Assembly: GCF_037335815.1 (NCBI RefSeq)
Contig: NZ_CP147841.1
Span: 62,001-126,000, forward strand
Reading direction: 5' to 3'
Length of the DNA: 64,000 nt
Source of the DNA: Salinirubellus litoreus
GTDB lineage: Archaea > Halobacteriota > Halobacteria > Halobacteriales > Haloarculaceae
Below the pieces are notes generated by a model, which did not search any database, was not told the origin of the DNA, and saw only the letters and a list, made by a program, of their open reading frames with translations. How positions within the stretch are numbered: the stretch's first letter is position 1; every line of letters starts with the position of its first letter. Shown one piece after another: positions 33,966 through 43,989 of the stretch. Made by a program: the position numbers and the translations under genes.

Positions 33966-35614
33966 CCCGCGCCGTGGACACCGACCGCGAGACGTTCCGC
34001 GAGCACGCTACCGACGGCCCCGCCGTGATCCGTGTGGCCGTCGACCTCGACGTCGACGTCGAGCCGCTCGCGGCGTACGCCGCCCTCGTCGGCCGGACGA
34101 GCGACGCCGACCGCGCGCCGTACACGTTCCTCCTGGAGAGCGCGGAGAAGGTCGCCTCCAGCGACCCCGACGGGGCGTTCTCGGCGGATCGAGGTGCCGA
34201 CAGACACGCCCGCTTCTCGTTCGTAGGCTACGACCCCTCGGCGGTCGTCACGGTCGGTCCTCGCGGGACCGACGTCGAGACGTTCGACCCCGGCTACGAG
34301 GGGCTCCTCACCCCCGATGCGGCGGAGGACGGTGACACCGTCGACACCCTCCGGGCGGCACTCCCCGACATACCCCGACGGAACTTCCCCGAGAGCGACC
34401 GACAGACGCTCGACGGCGGTCTCGTGGGATTCCTCACCTACGACGCCGTCTACGACCTCCACCTCGCGGAGGTCGGCCTCGAACGACCGGACTCGCGGCT
34501 CCCCGACGCACAGTTCGTCCTCACCACCCGAACGCTCGCGTTCGATGACGGTGCCGACACCGTCTCGCTCGTGTTCACCCCCGTCGTCCGTGAGGACGAC
34601 GACCCCGACGAGATCTACGGCGAACTGCTCGCCGAGGCCGACCGGGTGGAGGAGCTGCTATCGGGGGCGACCGAGCCGGAAACCGGCGGGTTCGTCCGGA
34701 GAGGGGAGGACGCCGGCCCGCAGGACGAGTACGAGGACGCGGTCCGCCGGGCGAAGGAACACGTCCTCGACGGGGACATCTACCAGGGGGTCATCTCCCG
34801 CAAGCGCGAACTCCACGGGGAGGTCGACACGCTCGGGTTCTACCGCGCCCTGCGCGAGGTCAACCCCTCGCCGTACATGTACCTGCTCGCCCACGACGAC
34901 CTGACCGTCGTGGGAGCCTCCCCCGAGACGCTCGTCTCCGTCCGGGGACAGGAGGTGATGGCGAACCCCATCGCCGGGACCTGCTCCCGGGGAGCCTCCC
35001 CCGTTGAGGACCGACGGCTCGCCGGCGAGATGCTCGCCGACGAGAAGGAGCGGGCGGAGCACACGATGCTCGTCGACCTCGCGCGAAACGACGTCCGGCG
35101 GGTGAGCGAGGCCGGGAGCGTCCGCGTCGAGGAGTTCATGAACGTCCTCAAGTACAGCCACGTCCAGCACATCGAGTCGACGGTGACCGGTCGACTCGCC
35201 CCCGAGCACGACGCGTTCGACGCCACCCGGGCCGCGTTCCCCGCCGGGACCCTCTCGGGCGCGCCGAAGATCCGCGCGATGGAGATCATCGACGCGCTCG
35301 AACGCGAGCCACGAGGGGTGTACGGCGGCGGTGTCGGCTACTACTCCTGGACGGGCGACGCCGACTTCGCCATCGTCATCCGCACCGCGACGGTGGAGGC
35401 GGGAGTCGGCAGCGGCGGTGAGGACCGTGACGGCTGTACGCCGTCCCGTCCCGAGGACCTGATCACCGTCCAGGCCGGTGCGGGTATCGTCGCCGACTCG
35501 GACCCGACCAGCGAGTACGAGGAGACCGAGAAGAAGATGGACGGGGTGCTCGCGGCGCTCGAACGCATCGAGGAGCCGCCCGAGCGCGAGCGCGAACGGG
35601 GGGTGTCCCGATGA
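33962..35614 (+). CDS. trpE: Anthranilate synthase component I
   Basis: A 550-residue chorismate-using subunit of anthranilate synthase. The tryptophan feedback motif FLLESAEK is at about 57-64, supporting allosteric inhibition by tryptophan. Active-site segments include REVNPSPYMYLL, NPIAGTCSRGASP, HTMLVDLARNDV and the C-terminal FPAGTLSGAPKIRAMEIID. The GTG at 33962 overlaps the trpF stop (GTGA). It works with TrpG, whose gene overlaps its end by ATGA. Confidence 0.96.
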   Translation: MTRAVDTDRETFREHATDGPAVIRVAVDLDVDVEPLAAYAALVGRTSDADRAPYTFLLESAEKVASSDPDGAFSADRGADRHARFSFVGYDPSAVVTVGPRGTDVETFDPGYEGLLTPDAAEDGDTVDTLRAALPDIPRRNFPESDRQTLDGGLVGFLTYDAVYDLHLAEVGLERPDSRLPDAQFVLTTRTLAFDDGADTVSLVFTPVVREDDDPDEIYGELLAEADRVEELLSGATEPETGGFVRRGEDAGPQDEYEDAVRRAKEHVLDGDIYQGVISRKRELHGEVDTLGFYRALREVNPSPYMYLLAHDDLTVVGASPETLVSVRGQEVMANPIAGTCSRGASPVEDRRLAGEMLADEKERAEHTMLVDLARNDVRRVSEAGSVRVEEFMNVLKYSHVQHIESTVTGRLAPEHDAFDATRAAFPAGTLSGAPKIRAMEIIDALEREPRGVYGGGVGYYSWTGDADFAIVIRTATVEAGVGSGGEDRDGCTPSRPEDLITVQAGAGIVADSDPTSEYEETEKKMDGVLAALERIEEPPERERERGVSR

Positions 35615-36219
35615 GCGTCGCCGACAGTTCCGCGAAACGGGTGCTGTTCGTCGACAACTTCGACTCGTTCACGTACAACCTCGTCGAGTACGTGAGCCAG
35701 CTCCCGGGCACGGAACTGGCGGGCGTGCTTCGGAACACCGCGTCGGTCGACGAGATCCGAGCACAGGACCCCGACGCCATCGTCATCTCGCCGGGGCCGG
35801 GCCACCCGAAGAACGACCGCGACGTCGGCGTCACGATGGACGTCCTCCGGGAGCTCTCGCCGACCGTCCCGACGCTCGGCGTGTGTCTCGGGCTCGAGGC
35901 CGCCGTCTACGAGTACGGCGGGAGCGTGGGCCGTGCCCCCCGACCGATCCACGGCAAGGCGTTCCCCATCGACCACGACGGTCGGGGCGTCTTCGAGGGG
36001 CTCGATCAGGGGTTCACGGCCGGGCGTTACCACTCGCTGATCGCGACCGAGGTGCCGGACTGCTTCGAAGTCTCGGCCACCACGGCGGACTCGGGCGAGG
36101 ACCTCGTCATGGGGGTGCGCCACCGGGAGTACCCCATCGAGTGCGTGCAGTTCCACCCCGAGTCGGTGCTGACGGGTGTGGGCCACGACGTCATCGAGAA
36201 CTTCCTCGACGGCGTCTGA
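35611..36219 (+). CDS. trpG: Anthranilate synthase glutamine amidotransferase component
   Basis: A 202-residue class I glutamine amidotransferase that supplies ammonia to TrpE. It starts near FVDNFDSFTYNLVEYV; the nucleophile Cys is in LGVCLGLEAAVYEYGG and the catalytic His-Glu in FHPESVLTG. The residues after Cys are GLEA where most TrpG proteins have GHQA, a substitution that I believe is common in haloarchaea. Last gene of trpDFEG. Confidence 0.95.
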   Translation: MSVADSSAKRVLFVDNFDSFTYNLVEYVSQLPGTELAGVLRNTASVDEIRAQDPDAIVISPGPGHPKNDRDVGVTMDVLRELSPTVPTLGVCLGLEAAVYEYGGSVGRAPRPIHGKAFPIDHDGRGVFEGLDQGFTAGRYHSLIATEVPDCFEVSATTADSGEDLVMGVRHREYPIECVQFHPESVLTGVGHDVIENFLDGV

Positions 36220-36289
36220 ACGGTCGAGATCGCGGTTCCGTACCCCGTGTGACTGCTCGGCTGTAACGTAGCATACGCCGAGGGAGCGT

Positions 36290-36466
36290 CAGCGAGCGAG
36301 GCGTTTTGGTTCGAGAGACGCCTACGGCGTCTCTCGTCATCACGAAAGACCGCAGAGCGGTCTTTCGTACGACACCGCACCGAGCGTAGCGAGGTGCGGC
36401 CTTTTTCACCCATGTTTTTGCGGCGAGCGGTGCGCCGAAGGCGCACCCGAGCCGGAAAAAGATGGT
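36290..36466. repeat. Dispersed hairpin repeat, copy 2 (3' of pan, convergent with trpG)
   Basis: Four perfect or near-perfect hairpins in a row: 36312-36336 (11-bp stem, loop TAC), 36342-36368 (12-bp stem, loop AGA), 36375-36399 (7-bp stem, centre GAGCGTAGCGA) and 36429-36447 (8-bp stem, loop GAA). CCTTTTTCACCCATGTTTTTGC separates the last two, nearly the same as at copy 1. The region is the shared 3' end of pan and trpG and may terminate both. Confidence 0.75.
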
Positions 36467-37690
36467 TTAATAGAAGGCCACGGGCGTCCCGGGCGAGTCG
36501 TCGCGGGTGATCTTCTCCATCGCCTCCTCGAAGTCGGTCATGCGGATCTCGGTGCGCTCGTCGCGGATGGCGAACATCCCGGCCTCGGTGGCGAGCGACT
36601 CGAGCTCGGCCCCGGTGAAGCCGTCGGTCTCCTCGGCGAGCGCCTCCATGTCGACGTCGTCGTCGACGTTCATCTCCCGCGTGTGGATCGCGAGTATCTC
36701 GCGCCGGCCGTCGAGGTTCGGCTCGGGAACCTCGATGAGGCGGTCGAACCGCCCGGGCCGGAGGATGGCGCGGTCGAGCATGTCGAACCGGTTCGTGGCG
36801 GCGATGATGGAGATGTCACCGCGCTGGTCGAACCCGTCCATCTCCGAGAGCAGCTGCATCATCGTCCGCTGGACCTCCGCATCGCCGGAGGTCTTCGACT
36901 CCGTGCGTTTGGAGGCGATGGCGTCGATCTCGTCGATGAAGATGATGGCGGGGGCTCGCTCCTCGGCGAGCTCGAACAGGTCCCGGACGAGCCGGGCACC
37001 CTCGCCGATGAACTTCTGGACGAGTTCGGACCCGGCCATCTTTATAAACGTCGTGTCGGTCTGGTTGGCGACGGCCTTGGCGAGCATCGTCTTGCCCGTC
37101 CCCGGCGGGCCGTGGAGCAGCACGCCCGTGGGTGGCTCGATGCCGACCGTCTCGAACCGCTCGGGATCCATCAGCGGCGCTTCGACGGCCTCCCGGACCT
37201 CGCGGACCTGCTCCTCCAGCCCGCCGATGTCGGCGTACTCGACGCTGGGCGACTCCTCGACCTGCATCGCCTGGGCCCGGGCGTCGGTCTCGTTGTCGAG
37301 GAGGCTCTGGACCGCGAAGGAGTCGTTGATCGCGACGCGGTTGCCGGCTTCGAGGCGTTCGGAGAGGCGCGGGGAGACGTCCGTGAGGACCTCCTGGTTG
37401 TTGCCGTGCTGTTTGAGCACCACCTCGTCGTCGTCCGGCGAGACCTCCTCGACGGTGGCGAGGTAGAGCGAGGAGGTCTTGAGCGCCTCGTTCTCCCGCT
37501 GGAGCTGGTCGACCTCGTCTTGGAGGTCACCCCGTCGGCTCCGGGCGGCGTCTAGCTGGTCCGCGAGCTCGTCGTGGACCTGTACGATGTCGGCGAAGTG
37601 TGCTCGTAAAGCGTCCAGGCGCTCGTCCTCCGACATCTCGGGGTCGAGGTCGAGCGACGGTCTGTCTGGAAGCGACGGACTGCGGGACAT
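36467..37690 (-). CDS. pan: Proteasome-activating nucleotidase PAN
   Basis: A 407-residue AAA+ ATPase that unfolds substrates for the 20S proteasome. A coiled coil spans about 25-72 (ADQLDAARSRRGDLQDEVDQ), an OB-fold follows, then the ATPase core with GPPGTGKT near 193, IIFIDEIDA, AATNRFDMLDRAILRPGRFDR. The C terminus ends TPVAFY, which ends in Tyr but is not a textbook HbYX motif. The ATG at 37690 gives the normal length. The 3' flank carries the structured repeat also found after cdc48. Confidence 0.96.
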   Translation of the reverse strand: MSRSPSLPDRPSLDLDPEMSEDERLDALRAHFADIVQVHDELADQLDAARSRRGDLQDEVDQLQRENEALKTSSLYLATVEEVSPDDDEVVLKQHGNNQEVLTDVSPRLSERLEAGNRVAINDSFAVQSLLDNETDARAQAMQVEESPSVEYADIGGLEEQVREVREAVEAPLMDPERFETVGIEPPTGVLLHGPPGTGKTMLAKAVANQTDTTFIKMAGSELVQKFIGEGARLVRDLFELAEERAPAIIFIDEIDAIASKRTESKTSGDAEVQRTMMQLLSEMDGFDQRGDISIIAATNRFDMLDRAILRPGRFDRLIEVPEPNLDGRREILAIHTREMNVDDDVDMEALAEETDGFTGAELESLATEAGMFAIRDERTEIRMTDFEEAMEKITRDDSPGTPVAFY

Positions 37691-37779
37691 CTGGTTGGCG
37701 TAGTTAGTCGCGCCTCCGTAGAAGTGCTTTTGGGTTGCCGTGGCAAGCGGGGGGTCGGTAGTCCTGGGGAGCCCCCAGT

Positions 37780-39576
37780 TCAGGTCAGCGACTCGAACTC
37801 CCCGACGAGATCGTCGTAGGCGTCGATGGCCGCCTCGACCGGGTCGGGGGAGGCCATGTCGACACCCGCCCGGCGGAGGAGGTCGAGCGGGTACTCCCGC
37901 GAGCCGAGCCGGAGGAACTCCCGGTAGCGCTCGGCGGCCGGGTCGCCCTCCTCCCGGATCCCCTTGACGATGGCGTTGGCCGCCGAGATGCCCGTCGCGT
38001 ACTGATAAACGTAAAATCCGTAGTAGAAGTGCGGGACGCGCATCCACTCGCGGGTGATCCCCTCGTCGACGATGGCGGGCTCGTAGAACTCGCGCTTGAG
38101 GTCGCCGTAGAGCTCGTCGAGTTCGTCCGGGGTGAGCGCACCGCCCTCCTCGATGACCTCGTGGGTGCGGTGTTCGAAGTCGGCGAACATCGTCTGCCGG
38201 AAGAGCGTCGATCGGAACCGTTCGAGGTACTCGTCGAGGACGTGCCGTCGGAAGGCCTCGTCCTCGACGGTCTCCAGCAGGTGCTCGGTCAGGAGCGCCT
38301 CGTTGACCGTCGAGGCGACCTCCGCGGTGAAGATGTCGTAGTTCGAGTAGACGTAGGGCTGGTGTTCGCTGGTGAGCTCGGAGTGCATCGAGTGGCCCAG
38401 CTCGTGGGCCAGCGTGTACATCGAGGTGATGTCGTCCTGGTAGTTCATCAGGATGAACGGCTGGGAGTCGTACGTGCCGCCGGAGTACGCGCCGGAACGC
38501 TTGTTCGCCGTCTCGTAGACGTCGACCCACCGCGATTCGAGCCCCTCGGCGGCCCGCGACTGATACGACTCGCCGAGGGGTTCGATGGCGGCGACGACGT
38601 GCTCTTTGGCCTCCTCGTAGGACACCTCCGGGGAGTCGCTCTCGGTGAGCGGCGCGTGGAGGTCCCACATCCGGAGTTCGTCGACGCCCAGGCGATCCCG
38701 CTTGAGTTCGGCGTGCCGGTGGAGGACGGCGAGGTTCTCGCGAACGGTTTCGAGGAGGTTGTCGTACACCTCGATGGGGACGTTCGGGCCGTCGAGGCTC
38801 GCCTCCCGCGCGGTGTCGTAGCCGCGTATCCGCGCGATCTTCACGTCCGTCCGGACGCTGTTCTCGTGGGCGGTGGCGATCGAGTTACGGAACTCCCCCC
38901 ACTCGTCGTAGAACGCCTCGTGGACCCGCCGCCTGAACACCCGGTCGCGGTTCTTCTGGAGCGTCGTGAAGTTCGACATCGTGATCCGCCGATCGTTCCC
39001 GTCGGGGTCCTCGACGGTCGGGAACTCCATGTCGGCGTTCGTCAGCAGCTGGTAGACGTCGCCGCCCCCGCCGAGCACTTCCGAAAGGTCGGCGAGCAGC
39101 TCCTCGACCTCCGCCGAGCGGGTGTGCTCCTTCGTCCGCATGACGTCGTCGAAGTAGTGCTCGTACTCATCGAGGTCGGGGGTCTCGTCGACGAGCTCGT
39201 CGATCTCCTCGCGGGTGAGCTCCTGGAGCTCGGGCTCGACGAACGACGACGCCGAGGACGCCTCGCTGGCGAGCGACGACGACCGGGCCCGGTAGGCCTG
39301 GTACTGCTGGTCGGTGGTGTCCTCGTCGCTTCGCATCCGGGCGTACGAGGCGACGTTGGCCACCTCCCGCATGACCGACTCGCGCGTCGAGAGCACTGCC
39401 CCGAGCGTCTCGGCCGACTCGGTCACCCGGCCCTCGTACTGCTCCAGTTCGGCGATCCGCTCCTGAACGTCCTCGAACGCGGCCTCCCAGGCCTCGTCGT
39501 CGGCGAACATCGAACCGAGCGACCACTTGTACGCGTCCTCCACCTCCCCTCGCTCGGGGACGTCGGTCGAACTCAT
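37780..39576 (-). CDS. pepF: Oligoendopeptidase F (M3 family)
   Basis: A 598-residue cytoplasmic zinc peptidase that cleaves short peptides, plausibly those released by the proteasome. The zinc motif is LAHELGHSMHSELT (HExxH) with the downstream Glu in TAEVASTVNEALL. The N-terminal helical domain (KWSLGSMFADDEAWEAAFE) is standard. It lies upstream of pan on the same strand with an 89-base gap. Length is typical for the family. Confidence 0.95.
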   Translation of the reverse strand: MSSTDVPERGEVEDAYKWSLGSMFADDEAWEAAFEDVQERIAELEQYEGRVTESAETLGAVLSTRESVMREVANVASYARMRSDEDTTDQQYQAYRARSSSLASEASSASSFVEPELQELTREEIDELVDETPDLDEYEHYFDDVMRTKEHTRSAEVEELLADLSEVLGGGGDVYQLLTNADMEFPTVEDPDGNDRRITMSNFTTLQKNRDRVFRRRVHEAFYDEWGEFRNSIATAHENSVRTDVKIARIRGYDTAREASLDGPNVPIEVYDNLLETVRENLAVLHRHAELKRDRLGVDELRMWDLHAPLTESDSPEVSYEEAKEHVVAAIEPLGESYQSRAAEGLESRWVDVYETANKRSGAYSGGTYDSQPFILMNYQDDITSMYTLAHELGHSMHSELTSEHQPYVYSNYDIFTAEVASTVNEALLTEHLLETVEDEAFRRHVLDEYLERFRSTLFRQTMFADFEHRTHEVIEEGGALTPDELDELYGDLKREFYEPAIVDEGITREWMRVPHFYYGFYVYQYATGISAANAIVKGIREEGDPAAERYREFLRLGSREYPLDLLRRAGVDMASPDPVEAAIDAYDDLVGEFESLT

Positions 39577-39698
39577 ACGCCCGGTAGGACGAGCCGACTC
39601 CTAAACGCATCGTACCGCCGATCGACGACCGGGGAGAGCGGGTCGTCCCTGACGGCGAGTCCCCGGGGCTTTACCCCCGGCCCGGCCCGGGTAGCGAT

Positions 39699-41063
39699 AT
39701 GGAGACGGGCAGCGATACGGACACGCGGACGCACGCGGACGCGGCCACGATGGGTCGGGCGGCGACCGACCCGTTCCCGGCCCGGTTCATCGAGCGGCTC
39801 ACCGACGCGGGCAACCGGATGGGCGGGCACCCCGGCGAGCGCCGGGCGGCCGAACTCGTCGCCTCGGCGCTCGCCGACGTCGGCGCGGACCCCCGCGAGG
39901 TCACCTTTCCGATCACGCGGTGGACGCGGGGCGAGGCCGAACTCGTCGCCCCGGCAGGCTCGGGGGAAACGGGCCGGTCGTTCGAGACCGTCGGCCTCCC
40001 CTACACCCCCGCCGGCGACGTCCGCGCGCCGCTCGTCGACGCCGGGCAGGGCACGCCCGCCGAACTCGACGATGTCGACCCTGCGGGAAGTATCGTCCTC
40101 GCCCGGCAGGGATCGTCGGGCCCACGCCACGTCCACCGGATGGAGAAGTACGGTCACGCGGTCGCCGCGGGTGCCGAAGCGTTCGTCCTCGTCAACGACA
40201 CGCCCGGCGGGCTCCCGGTCACGGGGACGCTCCGGTTCGGCGAACCCGCCGCCGTCCCGGCGGTGGGGGTGAGCCACGAGGCCGGCGAGCGGCTCGGCCG
40301 GTACGCCGCAGACGGCGCGTCCGCGCGGCTCCGCGTCGAGGCCGACACGGACGAGGCGAACTCGCGCAACGTCGTCGCCGAACTCGGTCCCGACACCGAC
40401 GAGTGCGTGATCGTGCTCGCGCACATGGACGCCCACGACCTCGGGGAGGGGGCGCTCGACAACGGCTGCGGGCTGACTGTCGCCGTCGAGGCCGCCCGGC
40501 TCCTCGCCGACCGCTCGCTCGACCGGCGGGTGGTCGTCGCCGGCGTCTCCTGCGAGGAGACCGGCCTGCTCGGGAGCCGCGCGCTCGCCGACTCGCTCGA
40601 CCTCGACTCGGTGTCCGCGGTCGTCAACGTCGACGGTGCGGGGAGAGCGAGGAACCTGAAGGCCTACACTCAGGGGAGCGAGGCGATCGAACGGCTCGCA
40701 CGCGAGACGGTCGAAGGGGTCCAGCAACCGCTCGTCGTCGAGAATCGTCCCCACTCCTACAGCGACCACTGGCCGTTCCTCCGGGCGGGCGTCCCCTCGC
40801 TCCAGCTCCACAGCGTCCCCCCCGACGACGACGGCTCGTGGGGACCGCGCGGCCTCCCGGTCGCCCACACCCGAGCGGACACGCTCGACAAGGTCGAGAT
40901 CCGGAACGTCCGCGAGCACGCGGGGCTGTGTGCGCTGCTCGTCGACGCGGTCGCACGGGCCGACCCGCCGCGGGTCGATACGACCAGGCTCGCCGACCGC
41001 CTCCGCGAGGACGACGCCGAGGCGGGGATGCGCGCCGCGGGCATCTGGCCGGAGGGCTGGTGA
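39699..41063 (+). CDS. M28-type metallopeptidase with PA domain
   Basis: A 454-residue aminopeptidase-like protein. A PA (protease-associated) domain occupies about 80-200. The M28 core has VLAHMDAHD (His and Asp ligands), GALDNGCGLTVAVEAARLL (bridging Asp), CEETGLLGS (Glu) and VNVDGAG (Asp), and a late LQLHS His. No signal peptide is evident, so it is probably cytoplasmic. It is divergent from pepF; both may handle peptide turnover. Confidence 0.9.
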   Translation: METGSDTDTRTHADAATMGRAATDPFPARFIERLTDAGNRMGGHPGERRAAELVASALADVGADPREVTFPITRWTRGEAELVAPAGSGETGRSFETVGLPYTPAGDVRAPLVDAGQGTPAELDDVDPAGSIVLARQGSSGPRHVHRMEKYGHAVAAGAEAFVLVNDTPGGLPVTGTLRFGEPAAVPAVGVSHEAGERLGRYAADGASARLRVEADTDEANSRNVVAELGPDTDECVIVLAHMDAHDLGEGALDNGCGLTVAVEAARLLADRSLDRRVVVAGVSCEETGLLGSRALADSLDLDSVSAVVNVDGAGRARNLKAYTQGSEAIERLARETVEGVQQPLVVENRPHSYSDHWPFLRAGVPSLQLHSVPPDDDGSWGPRGLPVAHTRADTLDKVEIRNVREHAGLCALLVDAVARADPPRVDTTRLADRLREDDAEAGMRAAGIWPEGW

Positions 41064-41075
41064 GGCGACGAGAGA

Positions 41076-41873
41076 CTACACACCGTCGGCGAGCATCCCC
41101 ATCGCCCGTGATCGGGCGCTCGCCGTCGCTCGCCGCGACCCGAAGACCTCGCGGGCGCTCGCCGCCGCCCGCTCGTCGACCGCGAACCCGATCCCGTAGG
41201 TGACCGACAGGAGTACCAGCGGTCCGGGGGGTGCGGCACCCACGCCGTCGGGACCCGCGAGCGGCTCCGGCGCGAGAACGCGGTCGACGAATTTCATGGA
41301 ACGGTCGCCGGTCGCCACCGCCTCGATCAGTCGAACCGCCCGGCGGACGAACCCCCGGGGGAATCCGCCGGCCCGGAAGTGACAGGTGAGAAAGGAACCC
41401 TCGCGGGTCGCGCTCGCCCGGAGGTGTCGGCTGGTCCCGTCGTCGTCACTCGTGAGGTTGTGGAAGTCGTGCTCGCCCGAGAGCCGCTCGGCGACCGCCC
41501 GTGCGAGCCGCTCGGCGGCCTTCGGTGCGTGGAGGTGGTACGCGTAGGTCCGGCTCCGCGCGTCGTGGGTCGCGTGGAACTCGCGGGGGACCTCGGCGCT
41601 CGCCCACGCCCTGACGTCGGCGGGGAGTTCGCCGTTCAGCGCGCGGGGGGTCAGCCAGTCGGGGGCCTCGAACGCCACCGTCTGGGCGAGGGCGGAGACG
41701 CCGGCGTCGGTCCGGCCGGCCGCGGCGTACCCCGGCGGGGTGTCCTCGCCCGCTTCGAGAACGTCGAGCGAACGGAGCGCGTCGAGCAGCGCGTCCTCGA
41801 CGGTCTCGCCGTGGGGCTGGCGCTGGAACCCCCGGTAGGCCGTCCCGTCGTATGCGATCCTGTACGCGCGCAC
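41076..41873 (-). CDS. truA: tRNA pseudouridine synthase TruA
   Basis: A 265-residue enzyme that makes pseudouridine at tRNA positions 38-40. The catalytic Asp lies in AAAGRTDAGVSALAQ, preceded by YDGTAYRGFQRQP and followed by SRTYAYHL and the conserved FVRRAVRLIEAV. The GTG at 41873 directly precedes RAYRIAYDG, which matches the family N terminus. The Ala/Arg-rich C-terminal 35 residues go slightly beyond the usual core. Confidence 0.93.
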   Translation of the reverse strand: MRAYRIAYDGTAYRGFQRQPHGETVEDALLDALRSLDVLEAGEDTPPGYAAAGRTDAGVSALAQTVAFEAPDWLTPRALNGELPADVRAWASAEVPREFHATHDARSRTYAYHLHAPKAAERLARAVAERLSGEHDFHNLTSDDDGTSRHLRASATREGSFLTCHFRAGGFPRGFVRRAVRLIEAVATGDRSMKFVDRVLAPEPLAGPDGVGAAPPGPLVLLSVTYGIGFAVDERAAASAREVFGSRRATASARSRAMGMLADGV

Positions 41874-41925
41874 GGCCGCCCGGACGACACGATGACACTT
41901 AGTTGGGACGCATCGGGTGGTCGCG

Positions 41926-42549
41926 TCAGCCGCTCCCGCCCGAAGTCCCACCTCCACCGCCACCGGCGCTCCCACCGCCCGTGTCGCCCCCGCTCCCGCC
42001 GGAGCCACCGGCGGGCACGCCGTCGGTCACGTTCCAGGCCCACGGTGCGTACCGGCTCTCGGGGACTAGCCCGTGACTCACGCCCGACCCGTCGGGATCG
42101 GCGAAGTACGCCGCGACGAGAACACCGTCGTACGTCACGAGGAGCGTGTATCGCTCGGTCACGTCGTCGGTGAGGTTGATCGTGGCGTTGTACCGCGTCT
42201 CGAGGTAGCAGTCGGGGACGCCGGAGCCGTTCGTCCGCTCGACCGCCAGTTCGAAGCGGTGGGGACCCAGTTCCTCGAACGAGGCCTCGAGTTCCGCGTG
42301 CCGCGATCGAACGGGGATAGTGGTGTTTATCGAGAGCTTCCGACCGCCGGGGACGGGCCTGCTGACCGACGAGCTGTTCGAGGACCGCGGCGTCCCGCAG
42401 GTCGGCTCCGTTACCTGGAGCGTGTCGAGACCGGACTCCTCGAACGCCGGGTCGGTCGATCCGAGACCCGGCACCGATCCGGCACAGCCGGCGATCAGGA
42501 GCGCGAGACAGAGCGCGAGAACCGGGACTACCCGTCGTGGGGCGGGCAT
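41926..42549 (-). CDS. Lipoprotein of unknown function
   Basis: A 207-residue secreted protein. The signal peptide (PRRVVPVLALCLALLIAGC) carries a lipobox LIAGC, so the Cys at about 22 is probably lipid-modified. The mature domain has several N-x-S/T sites, two Cys that could pair, and a Gly/Ser-rich tail of about 30 residues. The signal peptide has one Arg pair, so Tat export, common for haloarchaeal lipoproteins, is possible. No domain is recognised. Confidence 0.75.
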   Translation of the reverse strand: MPAPRRVVPVLALCLALLIAGCAGSVPGLGSTDPAFEESGLDTLQVTEPTCGTPRSSNSSSVSRPVPGGRKLSINTTIPVRSRHAELEASFEELGPHRFELAVERTNGSGVPDCYLETRYNATINLTDDVTERYTLLVTYDGVLVAAYFADPDGSGVSHGLVPESRYAPWAWNVTDGVPAGGSGGSGGDTGGGSAGGGGGGTSGGSG

Positions 42550-42625
42550 GGAGGGCTCACGATCGATCTGCTCGCGACGAGCGGAAAGTGTCTTCCGATC
42601 CGGACGCCGGGAACGAGGGGACGAG

Positions 42626-43946
42626 CTACTCGTAGTCCTCGTAGGTCGGCCGTCCGGAGTCGGGCGGGAACTCCGCGAGCGGGACCTGCGTCTGGTCACC
42701 GCTCTCCATGTCCTTGACCGTGACCGCGTCGTCCGCGAGGTCCTGCTCGCCGACGATCACCACGGTTTCGGCGTTGATGCCGTCGGCGTAGGAGAGCTGC
42801 GAGCCGAACCCTCGCCCGGTCAGGTCGGTCTCGACGACGTGACCGAGGTCGCGGAGGTCCCGCGCGACGTCGGCGGCGACCTGCCGGACCTCGCGCGCGT
42901 CGCCCGCCCGGAGGACGTAGTAGTCGGTCGAGAGCTCCTCGGGGGGGAGGACGCCCGCCTCCTCCAGCAGGAGCGGGAGCGTCGAGTTCATCACGCCCGG
43001 AGCCACGCCCACGGCGGGCGTGGGCTGGCCGCCGAACGACTCGACGAGGTCGTCGTAGCGCCCGCCGCCGAAGATCGACCGCGAGATGCGCCCCTTCGCG
43101 TCGAAGCACTCGAAGACGACGCCGGTGTAGTAGTCGAGCCCCCGGGCCGTCTCCAGCGAGACGTCACAGAACTCCCGGACGCCGAAGTCCTCGGCGGCAG
43201 CGAGCACCTCCCGGAGGTTCGTCACCGCCGCCTCCACGCGGTCGGTGCCGGCGAACTCGACGAGTTCGTCGAGGTCCCCGTCTTCGAGCAGCGCGTCGAA
43301 CTGCCGGGCATCGCTCTCCGAGAGGCCCGCCTCGCCGAGCAGGCGGTAGTACTCCTCGTCCTCGACCTTCTCGGACTTGTCGACCGCGCGGATCGCCGCT
43401 CGGGTGTCCACGTCGTCGGACATCGACTCGAACAGCCCCCCGAGGATGTCCCGGTGGGAGACCCGGAACTCGAACTCCTCGTCGTCGAGCCCGAGGTTCG
43501 TGAGCGCGTCCGCCGCGACGGCGAGTATCTCAGCGTCCGCCTCGGGTTCGCTCGTCCCGAAGATGTCGACGTTGGTCTGGTAGAACTCCCGGAAGCGCCC
43601 CTGCTGGACCTGCTCGTACCGCCAGAACGGCCGCGTCGAGAACCACTTGATCGGCTTCTGGAGTGCCTGCCCCTTGGCGACGACCATCCGCGCGACCGTC
43701 GGGGTGAGCTCCGGCGTGAGCGTGACGTGCCTGCCGCCGCGGTCCTCGAAGGCGTAGAGTTCGTCGACGATGTCGTCGCCGGACTTGTCGGTCCACATCG
43801 CCGCCCGTTCGAGCCGGGGGGGTGCCGACCTCCCGGAAGCCGTATCCCCGGGCCGTCTCCTCCATCGTGTCGATGACGGCCCGCCGGGCGGCCATCTCGG
43901 GGGGGTAGAAGTCGCGGAACCCCTTCAGCCCCTCGTAGGTTGTCAT
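42626..43946 (-). CDS. hisS: Histidyl-tRNA synthetase, frameshifted in this sequence
   Basis: Class II synthetase that charges tRNA-His. The N terminus MTTYEGLKGFRDFYPPEMAA to FREVGTPP reads from ATG 43946; the rest (LERAAMWTDKSGDDIV onward, about 390 residues) is in another frame. One extra base in the CCCCCCCGG run (minus strand, 43814-43822) accounts for the break. Downstream motifs are intact: motif 2 FWRYEQVQQGRFREFYQ, the His-binding ARGLDYYTGVVFE and FGGGRYDDLV, and the C-terminal anticodon-binding domain. Since hisS is essential, a sequencing or assembly error, or start at the internal ATG 43798, should be considered; the truncated form would lack part of motif 1. Confidence 0.85.
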
Positions 43947-43989
43947 GGGACCGGGTTGTCGGCGGCGGGTAGGGAAGCTTACGATCCAC

